From Bathynomus jamesi (taxonomy: Eukaryota > Arthropoda > Malacostraca > Isopoda > Cirolanidae): a stretch of DNA of 64,000 nucleotides. The notes beneath the pieces are model-generated. The model did no database searches, was not told the origin of the DNA, and saw nothing but the letters and a program-made list of their open reading frames with translations. Both the position numbers and the translations under genes were made by a program. The stretch's first letter is position 1, and the number at the start of each line of letters is the position of its first letter. Positions 54,419 through 63,809 of the stretch are shown piece after piece. The stretch lies in NCBI GenBank assembly GCA_023014485.1, contig JAJOZX010000484.1:372001-436000 (forward strand), written 5' to 3'.

Positions 54419-54781
54419 ATGGCTTCGTGTGACATGTGTTCGTTCGATTATTACCGCTGTATTGTCGCATTCTATGAAAATTTAGAAAAAAGTGTTGAGT
54501 TTCTGCGTGCTCACGGTGTTCTACCGACAGTAGTGAAGTGTCCACATTGTAAAACGGAGTGTACGTATCGTCAAGACCAGAAACTGTGGCGTTGTAGAAA
54601 AAGTTACGTTGTGCCTAAAACGAAGAAAAGACGGTACTGTGATTATTCTGTCTCAGATTTTAAAGGTTCTTTTCTAGACAATACTAATATTCCTCCGTGG
54701 AAAATTGTTCTTTGTGAATCATTTCCTCAGCCAATTATGGGACCACAGAACTGTGGTGGAGTGCCTGATAGGTTAGGATAG
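54419..54781 (+). CDS. Merlin-like zinc-ribbon protein, second copy
   Basis: MASCDMCSFDYYRCIVAFYE, VLPTVVKCPHCKTECTYRQD, QKLWRCRKSYVVPKTKKRRY, VSDFKGSFLDNTNIPPWKIV. CPHC plus EC and WRC form a zinc ribbon; the S-F-KGSF-L..TN..PWKI part corresponds to the segment just before the DDE domain in Merlin/IS1016 transposases. Open for 120 codons, but the DDE domain does not follow; the frame runs out in GGVPDRLG beside TTAGG repeats. Homologue at 42182-42487. Could be a first exon, a truncated transposase, or a retained DNA-binding peptide. Confidence 0.6.
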   Translation: MASCDMCSFDYYRCIVAFYENLEKSVEFLRAHGVLPTVVKCPHCKTECTYRQDQKLWRCRKSYVVPKTKKRRYCDYSVSDFKGSFLDNTNIPPWKIVLCESFPQPIMGPQNCGGVPDRLG

Positions 54782-54799
54782 GTTAGGTTAGGTCAATTT

Positions 54800-55004
54800 T
54801 AAAGGTGAAATTTATGTTTTTCCTATGGTTTTTGATGTGTTTTGAACGAATCTGACCTTCAAAACCGTCGGAAATGACTCGTTTTCGATTGCCGGCTGGG
54901 GGGAGGGGGGTTATCTCAAAAACGAGTAATTTCCGACGGCTTTGAAGGTCAGATTCGTTCAAAACACATCAAAAACCATAGGAAAAACATAAATTTCACC
55001 TCCA
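54800..55004. repeat. Large hairpin downstream of the zinc-ribbon ORF
   Basis: Arms of ~90 bp (AAAGGTGAAATTTATGTTTT and complement) around GCCGGCTGGGGGGAGGGGGG and TTATCTCAAAAACGAG. Confidence 0.88.
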
Positions 55005-55031
55005 AAGGGAGACGGGTGTAATACTATAAAA

Positions 55032-55627
55032 TTACCATATTTTTTTTCACGAATAATTATCATGTATCTTTAAAGGAATATTTCTAGTGCGTATTTCTAG
55101 TTTCAAACATTTAAGCCGTGACCAGATTTTTTTTCTGTTATTTTGAATGTGAAGACTAAGAGCTTAATTGTGGAGAGAGCGAACCAGTATTCAATTACTG
55201 GAAAAGCCAAACTCTCCTATAAATACGGCGAAATGTTCATTTTTTCTGCTACGGAATCGTCTTCAAATAAGTCCCATTAATTTTTTTCTATAGCACTTGT
55301 AATATTATATAGTGCCCTGTGAACTCATTCGTTCTTTCACATTATTGCTCCCACTCCATGAGTAATAATAATAATAATAATAATGTTAATAATAATAAAA
55401 TAATTTAAATTTTAATTGTTCTTTTATACTCGTATATGTACAAGACAAAGATGAGGTGTAACAAGAAAATAATATACTTGACAGTGCGACAGTTAATGCT
55501 TTCCTAAACAAGCATAGCAAACTATAATTATAATAATTATAATAATAATAATAATAATAATACAGTATATTGTTCGATTTATATAAATACTGAAAACATA
55601 TATTAGGTGCAACTATATATACACACT
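55032..55627. other. No gene; ATA-type microsatellites
   Basis: AT-rich with AATAAT runs at about 55363-55400 and 55525-55562. Confidence 0.6.
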
Positions 55628-55638
55628 GTATATATTAT

Positions 55639-55671
<33 letters not shown>

Positions 55672-55775
55672 GCACGAAGGAGGGGCCAAGTGCAAATGCC
55701 GCGAAAACACCGCCCCTCCCATAGAGAAAGAAGAGAGCCAAAATCAAGGTCCAAGGTTTTCAAGGTATATATATA

Positions 55776-55817
<42 letters not shown>
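55628..55817. repeat. (TA)n blocks around a short GC-richer insert
   Basis: TA runs at 55628-55672 and 55766-55806, the latter ending in (AC)n next to the mariner MITE. Confidence 0.9.
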
Positions 55818-55819
<2 letters not shown>

Positions 55820-56019
55820 GGGTGTTTCATATGTCTGGAGACATTGGAAATATGTGTAAAAAGTAATGCAACTTTATGACGAGTAATGAAGTTTCTTGAA
55901 GTTGAGGGTGAACAATTTGAACACTTTCTGTAATAGTTTGTTGAAAATAAAACATTGTCATAAAGTCGTGTTACTCTTTCTACATATTTCCAATGTCTCC
56001 AGAAATATGAAACATCCTG
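55818..56019 (+). mobile_element. Mariner MITE retaining the transposase C-terminus
   Basis: Ends CAGGGTGTTTCATATGTCTG and complement (small differences), TA on the right only. 202 bp. The plus strand reads LEVEGEQFEHFL then stop, the last residues of a mariner-type transposase, so the element is a deletion derivative. Confidence 0.8.
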
Positions 56020-56066
56020 TATATACCTTTCCTTTCAACCTTTTAAATGTTCCGTGCGATGATTCC

Positions 56067-56405
56067 TCAGTTCACGAAGATCAAGCTTGTTGCCCCTCCT
56101 TTCAAGTTGGCCTGGTGAAGTACAAAGTTGGTTTTTTGTGCTCTCCACCTCACATAGCCAGGTATGCCCGGCTCATCTGGAATTGTTCTGAGCCAGGCGT
56201 TTAGTTTTATTTTGAAGATATCCACCGCAACACCATTCGTGTTCCTTAGTTCCTTGGGCAGCTGGTTAAACAGTTTTGGTCCCCTCACAACAAAACTATT
56301 TTCTTTCAGGGTTGAGGATGTTTCCTGTCTAGCCTTTAATTTGGGAACACGACACATTCTTCCTTTTCTACTTTTCACTCTTGTTTCGGGGGTTATATGG
56401 TTCAG
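56067..56405 (-). pseudogene. LINE-D RT C-terminal tail
   Basis: HITPETRVKSRKGRMCRVPK, FVVRGPKLFNQLPKELRNTN, VAVDIFKIKLNAWLRTIPDE, PGIPGYVRWRA to a stop after LIFVN. This is the conserved C-terminal domain of CR1/Jockey-type LINE reverse transcriptases (LFN.LP..LRN, FK..LD..L..IPD.P..PGY). The preceding segment is at 58564-58711 (CKELNYWERLRELNLYLLER) on the other side of element X1. Confidence 0.82.
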
Positions 56406-56640
56406 GGTACCCGGTCGATTCGCCAACGGACGTTTCGCCGAACGGACGATTCGCCGAATGGACTGTCATTAATATTTCTATGACAAAATACACACACATG
56501 TTATTAAAGGTTATTATTAAATGTTATTGAATTATTTTGTTAAAATATTAAATTATGTTAAATTGACAGTTATAGACGCTTGACGTAAAAACATAGATAC
56601 CTTTTTAAAATAAATTTATATCGATAATACTATATAAAAT

Positions 56641-56695
<55 letters not shown>

Positions 56696-56952
56696 GGGTG
56701 GCCCAATAAAAATGGCACCAATTTTGAGAAGTGATATCTCAATAACCATTGCAGCTAGGGACTTAAAAAAACAACCAAATGAAAGATACTTCTTTTCTCT
56801 TTAAATACTTATTCTATGGCTTGATGGTTATAAGCCCATATAATGCCCAAAATTGGCTTCCAAAAAAAATATATAAAAAAAAAAGTTGCGCATTTATATT
56901 TATTCCTTGATCCTAATTTTAAATGAAATTTTTCTATTCCAGACCCCTCAAG

Positions 56953-57272
56953 ATGGGATTGAGAGAATCTGATAAGAACATTATACAAACACTACGTGAA
57001 GAAAAAGGATATTCATTAAACAGAATCCTTTACGAATTTCCAAATAGAAATTGGAAAAAAAGAACTGTGGCGCATTTTTTACAAAAACTTAAAGAAACCG
57101 GCAGCAGTCAACGGCGTCCGGGAAGTGGTCGACCAAGAAGTATTAGAACGCCAGAAAACATTGAAAAAGTAAATGAAATGGTTTTAAGTCAAGAGGAACA
57201 ACCGGGAACAAGTAAAAGTGAACGTGAAGTTGCGAAAGAAACCGGGATTTCACGTTCATCAGTACAGCGAAT
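56953..57272 (+). pseudogene. Mariner-like transposase N-terminal half, left arm
   Basis: MGLRESDKNIIQTLREEKGY, RILYEFPNRNWKKRTVAHFL, QKLKETGSSQRRPGSGRPRS, REVAKETGISRSSVQRII. Two helix-turn-helix motifs with a GRP hook between them: the DNA-binding half. At the palindrome centre the frame runs on into the antisense of the other arm (to 57402), so there is no catalytic domain. Confidence 0.88.
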
Positions 57273-57273
57273 A

Positions 57274-57592
57274 ATTCGCTGTACTGATGAACGTGAAATC
57301 CCGGTTTCTTTCGCAACTTCACGTTCACTTTTACTTGTTCCCGTTGTTCCTCTTGACTTAAAACCATTTCATTTACTTTTTCAATGTTTTCTGGCGTTCT
57401 AATAGTTTCTGGTCGACCACTTCCCAGACGCCGTTGACTGTTGCCGGTTTCTTTAAGTTTTTGTAAAAAATGCGCCACAGTTCTTTTTTTCCAATTTCTA
57501 TTTGGAAATTCGTAAAGGATTCTGTTTAATGAATATCCTTTTTCTTCACGTAGTGTTTGTATAATGTTCTTATCAGATTCTCTCAATCCCAT
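57274..57592 (-). pseudogene. Mariner-like transposase N-terminal half, right arm
   Basis: Mirror copy of 56953-57272 starting with the ATG at 57592: same MGLRESDKNIIQTLREEKGY. Differences include RRLGSGRPETIRTPEN in place of RRPGSGRPRSIRTPEN, and one fewer base near the EEQ repeat that shifts the frame to EEQREQVKVNVKLRKK. Confidence 0.88.
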
Positions 57593-57934
57593 CTTGAGGG
57601 GTCTGGAATAGAAAAATTTCATTTAAAATTAGGATCAAGGAATAAATATAAATGCGCAACTTTTTTTTTTATATATTTTTTTTGGAAGCCAATTTTGGGC
57701 ATTATATGGGCTTATAACCATCAAGCCATAGAATAAGTATTTAAAGAGAAAAGAAGTATCTTTCATTTGGTTGTTTTTTTAAGTCCCTAGCTGCAATGGT
57801 TATTGAGATATCACTTCTCAAAATTGGTGCCATTTTTTTTGGGCCACCCGATATATATATCTTTCTCGGTGTATATTGTATAATTTAAAACTTTCGTTTT
57901 AGACCATGGAATTCACTTTGACGGTGTCCGGCGA

Positions 57935-58060
57935 ATTTGTCTACAACAATTTGTCTAAAGATACAATTCATCTACAACAATTTATCTACAACAATTAGTC
58001 TACAGATACAATTTAACTACAATAATTTGTCTACAGATACAATTTGTCTTGAGAAACTAT
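57935..58060. repeat. Imperfect short tandem repeats
   Basis: About six variants of (T)CTACAACAATTTGTC and CTACAGATACAATTT. Non-coding. Confidence 0.8.
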
Positions 58061-58082
58061 TACTAATATTATTTAAAAAAAT

Positions 58083-58169
58083 GACGATTGGTTAGGTTAA
58101 GTCGTGATATTTTCGTATGTTTTAACAGTAAACTAACGAAAATATCATGACTTAACCTAACCAATCGTC
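58083..58169. repeat. TTAGG-like palindrome in X1
   Basis: GACGATTGGTTAGGTTAAGT with complement, ~38-bp arms around GTATGTTTTAACAGTAAAC; followed by AAGGGTGTAC. Confidence 0.88.
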
Positions 58170-58739
58170 AAGGGTGTACTAACTTTTTACGGCCTTTCTC
58201 TGAATCAATAAATTGAAGAGGCATTGTGGGTTACTGAACAGTGAACAATGTAAAAGTTCCAGGATGACTGCAATTTTAAGTGCGAAAACCTAAGACATAA
58301 GTTACTAAGATTTAAAAAAGGCAACAAACGAACAAACGTTTCAGAATAGCTTAAACTATAAAGGCACAAACGCAAGACTTAAATTATAAAAGTTAACAAC
58401 TAATTTTCGCATTTAAATTATATTTGTTTTTTTTATTAATGACAGTCCATTCGGCGAATCGTCCGTTCGGCGAAACAGCCGTCGGCTCAATGTCCGTTCG
58501 GTCAAATGTCCGTCGGTGAAATGTCCATCGGCCAAATGTCCGTCGGTCATCTGTCCGGCCACGATGGTTCAGAGTAAGGGGGCTAGTTTCTCTATTATTT
58601 TCCAAGTGTAAATAATGGTGTACCTTTCTTCTTTCCAGTAAATATAAGTTTAATTCACGTAACCTTTCCCAGTAATTTAGTTCTTTGCATCCACTGACCT
58701 TAGCTGTGAAGGCAAAAAACTTCACTTTTTTCTATGTGA

Positions 58740-59740
58740 AGGTCAAAATATGAAAATAAAAACCCACTCTAATAGACAGAGTTTATTTCCACAACAGTTT
58801 CGATGCCCACTGGCATCCTCCTCGGGTGGATACAGAAAAACGAATGAACCAAAACAAGAGGGAAAAACAGTCCAGGGACCGACCGTTAAGAAATTCGCAC
58901 CTAAGTTAGATCCCATTCTCCCGACACCGGAAGGGCATTTTCATTAAAGGGACCCGCTTATAAGTACATTCGCACAAATTTAAAACTATCTTCCTGTTCT
59001 AAACATACAGATTTTATTATTTGTTTTTTACATAATTATTACATTTATTATTAAATTTATTACATTTAATATTGCATTATTATTTATTACAGAAATTATA
59101 AATTTATTATTACATTGGTTATTGCATTGTTGTTTATTATACAGAACTTATAAACCGAAAAACGAATGAAAAAGGCGAGAAAGAAACAATCCAGAGACCA
59201 TTGAGAAATTCGCACCTAGGTTAGATACCGTTCTCCCGACACCGGAAGGGCATTTTATTACAGGGTCCCGCTTATAAGTACATTCGCACAAATTAAAACT
59301 ATCTTCTTGTTCTATACATACAGATTCTAATATTTTGACATAATTACTGCATTTATTATTGCATTTCATTTTTTAACATTTATTATTATTACCTTTACCC
59401 TAATTATTAAATTTATAATATTACCTTTATATTTCATCTGTTGCATTTATATTTATTTCCACATTTATTACTTCCATTATTACATTTACTAAAAGCGAGT
59501 AAGGAAACAATCCAGAGACCTTTAAGAAATTCACACTTAGGTTAGAACACGTTCCCCCGACTCCGTAAGGGATTTTTTGACCAAGAATCTCATTAAAGGG
59601 TCTAACTTATAAGTACCTTCGCACAAATTAAAATTATCTACTTTTTCTATACTTACAGATTCTATTATTTTTCTTTTGACATAATTATTACATTTATAAA
59701 GTACCTTACTTGATTCCCAATCTATAGCAGGATTATTTTG
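58740..59740 (-). repeat. Three tandem copies of a Penelope C-terminal module
   Basis: Modules at about 59740-59510, 59370-59150 and 58990-58750 each encode ESV..E..D.FNLCE.TYK-type text followed by a 3' stretch with CGACACCGGAAGGG or equivalent; the middle one reads SVCIEQEDSFNLCECTYKRD. The right arm has only two (61680-61860, 62030-62230). Confidence 0.75.
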
Positions 59741-61146
59741 GCTGGCGTGACAAAAAATGGCATTATTAGTATTACCGTGGCCGGTCGATTCGCCGACGGA
59801 CGTTTTGCCGACAGACATTTTGCCGACGGACGTTTCGCCGAACGGACGATTCGCTGACGGCTGTTTCGCCGAACGGACGATTCACCGAACGGACGATTCG
59901 CCGAATGGACTGTCATTAATATTTCTATGACAAAATACACACGTTGCCTATCTTAACCTGGACACTCAATTCAAAAGACAAGAGTGTTTTAGCACTTGAT
60001 GAACTTATTTTTATATTATATTACATTTCATTTGGAAGACATGAACCCACTTGGGTGAAGGGGTCTGTCAAGTTTATTCAAGGTTATTCAGTTGAACTCC
60101 AAATCTAAATTCCATAACTCTTTATTCGGAGCTATTGAAAAATAGGGACCCCAGCCTTCTTTAGTTAGGCTTATAAGGCTAACTAACGAAAATATCACAA
60201 CCTAACATAACCAATCGTTAGGTTAACTGTACGCCCTTGACGATTGGTTAGGTTAGGTCATGATATTTTCGTTAGTTAGCCTTATAAAGCTAACTAAAGA
60301 AGGCTGAGGTCCCTATTCTTCAATAGCTCCGAATAAAGAGTTATGGAATTTAGATTTGGAGTTCACCTGAATAACCTTGAATAAACTTGACAGACCCCTT
60401 CGCCCAAGTGGGTACATGTCTTCCAAATGAAATGTAATACTGTATAATATAAAAATAAGTTCATCAAGTGCTAAAACACTCTTGTCTTTTGAATTGAGTG
60501 TTCAGGTTAAGATAGGCAACGTGTGTATTTTGTCATAGAAATATTAATGACAGTCCATTCGGCGAATCGTCCGTCGGCGAATCGACCGGGTACCAGTATT
60601 ACAACTTCTGAAGGCATATTTGTGTTCTTTAATACGGGTTTCAATATTTCTTCCAGTTTCTCCCACGTATACTAAATCACAACTTTTACAGGGAATGCTG
60701 TACACATAGGCTTGTTCCTCTTTGGCAACGTTATTCCTAACCAATTTACTTTTCACGGTAGACGAATATTTGAACGCCAAAGCAAACTTAAAATCTTTCG
60801 TGAACGGTTTTACTCCTTCTAAGCCGGCAATGTAAGGCAAACTCACATATTGTTTTTGGTTAACTGAAGGTTCCCGAGGGGCATAAAAATATTTTCTGGC
60901 TTTAAAATACGCCTTTCTGATAAACCACTCAGGATATTTTAAATCCTTAAAAATGTTCCAAATCTTTGAATTTTCCGGGTCCAGCAAATGTGGGCTACAA
61001 ATCCTGACTGCTCTTAGAAACATGGAAGAAATAATTGAGCTTTTAACCCCTTCATCATGATATGAAAAATAATGAATGTACGAATTACAATGAGTACGTT
61101 TTCTATAGACCGTGAAATTGGGCTTCGTACATTCATTATTTTTCAT
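59540..61146 (-). pseudogene. Penelope-like RT thumb plus GIY-YIG endonuclease, left arm
   Basis: KPNFTVYRKRTHCNSYIHYF, SSIISSMFLRAVRICSPHLL, PEWFIRKAYFKARKYFYAP: the end of a Penelope-like RT. Then YVSLPYIAGLEGVKPFTKDF, FKYSSTVKSKLVRNNV and the nuclease IPCKSCDLVYVGETGRNIET with RIKEHKYAFRSC. X2 interrupts at FRSCNT; the text resumes at 59767 as NNAIFCHASQNNPAIDWESS, KVLYKCNNYVKRKIIESVSI, LTESGERVLT stop. The nuclease has the Y-x-Y...GE and R..EH residues typical of the family. RT fingers and palm are missing by 5' truncation. Confidence 0.87.
59776..60594. mobile_element. Element X2, near-complete palindrome with 8-bp target duplication
   Basis: Ends CGTGGCCGGTCGATTCGCC and (minus) GGTACCCGGTCGATTCGCC with GCCGACGGACG repeats, duplication AGTATTAC at 59768-59775 and 60595-60602. 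Apart from the repeats the two halves pair across their length (CTCAATTCAAAAGACAAGAG and complement; centre ~60205 with the TTAGG-like module). No coding region. Confidence 0.92.
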
Positions 61147-61837
61147 ATCATGATGAAGGGGTTAAAAGCTCAATTATTTCTTCCATGTTTCTAAGAGCAC
61201 TCAGGATTTGTAGCCCACATTTGCTGGACCCGGAAAATTCAAAGATTTGGAACATTTTTAAGGATTTAAAATATCCTGAGTAGCTTATCAGAAAGGCGTA
61301 TTTTAAAGCCAGAAAATATTTTTATGCCCCTCGGAAACCTTCAGTTAACCAAAAACAATATGTGAGTTTGCCTTACATTGCCGGCTTAGAAAGAGTAAAA
61401 CCGTTGACGAAAGATTTTAAGTTTGCTTTGGCGTTCAAATATTCGTCTACCGTGAAAAGTAAATTGGTTACGTTGCAAAAGAGGAACAAGCCTGTGTCTA
61501 CAGCATTCCCTGTAAAAGTTGTGATTTAGTATACGTGGGAGAAACTGGAAGAAATATTGAAACCCGTATTAAAGAACACAAATATACCTTCAGAAGTTGT
61601 AATACTAATAATGCCATTTTTTATCACGCCAGCCAAAATAATCATGCTATAGATTGGGAATCAAGTAAGGTACTTTATAAATGTAATAATTATGTCAAAA
61701 GAAAAATAATAGAATCTGTATGTATAGAAAAAGTAGATAATTTTAATTTGTGCGAAGATACTTATAAGTTAGACCCTTTAATGAGATTCTTGGTCAAAAA
61801 ATCCCTTACGGAGTCGGGGGAACGTGTTCTAACGTAA
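61130..61837 (+). pseudogene. Penelope-like GIY-YIG endonuclease, right arm
   Basis: Same protein as the left arm without X2: NSYIHYFSYHDEGVKSSIIS, a TAG in LKYPE, LPYIAGLERVKPLTKDFKFA, a ~10-bp deletion before LQKRNKP that shifts frame, then VYVGETGRNIETRIKEHKYT, NNAIFYHASQNNHAIDWESS, KRKIIESVCIEKVDNFNLCE, ESGERVLT stop at 61837. It supplies the uninterrupted target of X2 (GTTGTAATACTAATAATGCC at ~61598). Confidence 0.85.
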
Positions 61838-62340
61838 GTGTGAATTTCTTAAAGGTCTCTGGATTGTTTCCTTACTCGCTTTTAGTAAATGTAATAATGG
61901 AAGTAATAAATGTGGAAATAAATATAAATGCAACAGATGAAATAATAAAGGTAATATTATAAATTTAATAATTTGGGTAAAGGTAATAATAATAAATGTT
62001 AAAAAATGTAAATGCAATAATAAATGCAGTAATTATGTCAAAATATTAGAATCTGTATGTATAGAACAAGAAGATAGTTTTAATTTGTGCGAATGTACTT
62101 ATAAGCGGGACCCTGTAATAAAATGCCCTTCCGGTGTCGGGAGAATGGGATCTAACCTAGGTGCGAATTTCTTAACGGTCGGTCCCTGGACTGTTTCTCC
62201 CTCTTATTTTGGTTCATTCGTTTTCTGTATCCACCCAAGGAGGATGCCAGTGGGCATCGAAACTGTTGTGGAAATAAACTCTGTCTATTAGAGTGGGTTT
62301 TTATTTTCATATTTAGCTGTGAAGCTTTTCTAAATCCCTC

Positions 62341-62540
62341 CTAGCTGACTAATGTCTTCTTTTTATATGGGGATGTTAAGGCTGAGCAGTACTCCAACTT
62401 GCGTATGATCAGTGTTTTCAATAGAGGAACCATTATATTCCTATCCCTTCGCTTAAAGGTTCTCAGTATCTGTATAACTATTCTTTTTACTCTGTTTACT
62501 GCTATTTTATTTTGTTTCAAATTTCGCATCATCAGTCATT
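62341..62540 (-). pseudogene. LINE-D RT thumb fragment
   Basis: VNRVKRIVIQILRTFKRRDR, NIMVPLLKTLIIRKLEYCSA, LTSPYKK: the LINE thumb region (RTF..RD..IM.PL.K.L...LEYC...SPY). In a shifted frame it continues DISQLGGI, a stop, KSFTA up to the Penelope insertion at 62315. Confidence 0.8.
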
Positions 62541-63457
62541 ATGAGTCATTAGAAGGGAGATAAGCTGCATCCCAAAAGAGATTCTTGGCAGAGTGTTTGA
62601 GAATTTCAGTGTCCGTATCGCCTGTCATCCAGAGCCAGGTTGCTTGGATCGAGCAAATCATGAACTACTGATAATTTCTGCCTTCTTCTTCTTCAAGGGA
62701 ACGAACCGGTTTTTATTGGAAACAAAACGGTGACCCTTTCTCTTTTATTTAAACCAAGAATGAACAGAATCGACCAAAAGTAAAAATTTTATATTCAAAT
62801 CAAAAGTTGTACATCATTTTGGCACACCCTATTATGGGCATTCACAATCCATTATTATGGTTCATTGGGTTGCGGGTAAAAGAGTAAGAAGGTATGCATT
62901 TGTAATTATAATAATAAATTTAAAAAAAAGTTAAAACAGGTTTATTTTTTCAATGTTGCTAATGATATTCTAAAAATAGTCCCCAACTGAAATAAATAAA
63001 AAGTGACCACATTTCATTAAATCCGTCAACTCTCAAAGGTTTCACTTTCTATCCATCTTATAGGCTACATAATATAAATTTGCTAAGAACACCAGAGTCG
63101 TATGTAAATTTCAAGGAATAGATATCAGTTTGAACACTTGTGTTCCTTATGACTATGAAAGTAACCGATGCACTTGCGTGAAGACCCTAGTCAGCCTTTT
63201 TATTCAGACATTTATTATGAGTAGTTTCCATAATCTAACGTGTCAGAGTGGAAGTCATGTCTTATGATTCCTGTTCACATTATTAACATAACGTGAATAT
63301 AAGTATGGGACAACAGTTAATGAAAACCTCACTTCTTCCAAGGACTAATCAGGTTTGACATAAATTAAGATCTAGAGATACTTAGAATTGCTACTCACCT
63401 TTTTCCAATAAAAATATTTCAATTTGTGTTGTCTTTAGGACTATCAGTCCTTATTAT
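62541..63457. other. No gene seen
   Basis: AT-rich; no termini or coding signal recognised. Confidence 0.55.
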
Positions 63458-63801
63458 CAGGGGTGTACACAGCATTTCTTAAAGGGGGGAGCTCAAAATT
63501 GCTGATGAGTGATTTGGAATCAAAATGAATTGCATCTTGGAAGGCTTCAGTTGTATTTTATTTCCAATTTATGGGCAAAGAATTAAATATGCACAAATTA
63601 ATCGTACGTATAAAGACATATATATAAACGTTCCTAAGCCAGCCGAAATTCCATATGACATCAAAATGTTTTTGTGGTGAATGTTGCAAAGTTATTGATT
63701 TTTGAAAATTTCTTTTTCAAATATCTTTAATGAGAGTAGTAATAATTTTTACAATGAGGGGGGCCTATGCTCCCTATGACCCCCCTTATGTACACCACTG
63801 C
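63458..63801. mobile_element. hAT MITE, 344 bp
   Basis: Ends CAGGGGTGTACACAGC and TTATGTACACCACTG, G-run (AAAGGGGGGAGC) and C-run (GACCCCCCTT) just inside, flanked by CTTATTAT at 63450-63457 and 63802-63809. No coding capacity. Confidence 0.92.
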
Positions 63802-63809
63802 TTATTATC

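Larger units (their letters stand above)
54148..55031 (+). mobile_element. Inverted-repeat element with a zinc-ribbon ORF and a hairpin
   Basis: Ends TATAGTATTACACCCGTCT and its complement (AGACGGGTGTAATACTATA). Contents in order: TTTTCGAGATATAAACG, short tandem TTCGTTTGTGTGTTCGTACG repeats (54300-54350), the ORF 54419-54781, GGTTAGGTTAGG, and the hairpin 54800-55004. No convincing target duplication. Confidence 0.65.
56694..57851. mobile_element. Palindromic mariner: two half-elements tail to tail
   Basis: Starts CCGGGTGGCCCAATAAAAAT and ends with the near-complement, TA on both sides. Left arm 56694-57272 and right arm 57274-57851 are inverted copies with only a handful of differences, meeting at A57273 inside GCGAATAATTCGC. 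Each arm is the 5' half of one mariner-like element. Confidence 0.92.
56406..58563. mobile_element. Element X1 with GGCGAA-type subterminal repeats
   Basis: Ends GGTACCCGGTCGATTCGCC and (minus) CGTGGCCGGACAGATGACC, both continuing into repeats of TTTCGCCGAACGGACGATTC type. ATGGTTCAG duplicated at 56397-56405 and 58564-58572. Inside: (TA)n 56643-56692, a palindromic mariner dimer, TCTACAACAATTTG tandem repeats, and a TTAGG-like palindrome. No transposase of its own; superfamily unknown (8-9-bp duplication). Confidence 0.8.
58712..62314. mobile_element. Penelope-like element, inverted dimer with one 12-bp target duplication
   Basis: TTAGCTGTGAAG flanks the whole unit (58700-58711, 62315-62326), inserted in LINE-D where the frame (KSFTAKVSGC) is preserved. 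Left arm 58712-61123 reads leftwards, right arm 61124-62314 reads rightwards; they share ~1.2 kb and both end in GAGTGGGTTTTTATTTTCAT at the outside. The left arm has ~36 extra bases beside its flank, one extra tandem module and the foldback X2. Confidence 0.85.
56025..62540 (-). mobile_element. LINE-D, broken into three pieces by X1 and a Penelope dimer
   Basis: Pieces: 62540-62315, 58711-58564 and 56405-56025, read on the minus strand. Joined at the two duplications they give one RT C-terminus (see the coding pieces). 5'-truncated near 62540. Confidence 0.8.

Noticed and set aside
56694..57851. Palindrome as a pure assembly artefact
   Set aside because: The arms differ at several positions and the outer ends keep TA duplications, which a simple duplicated read would not give; long reads would still be the decisive test.
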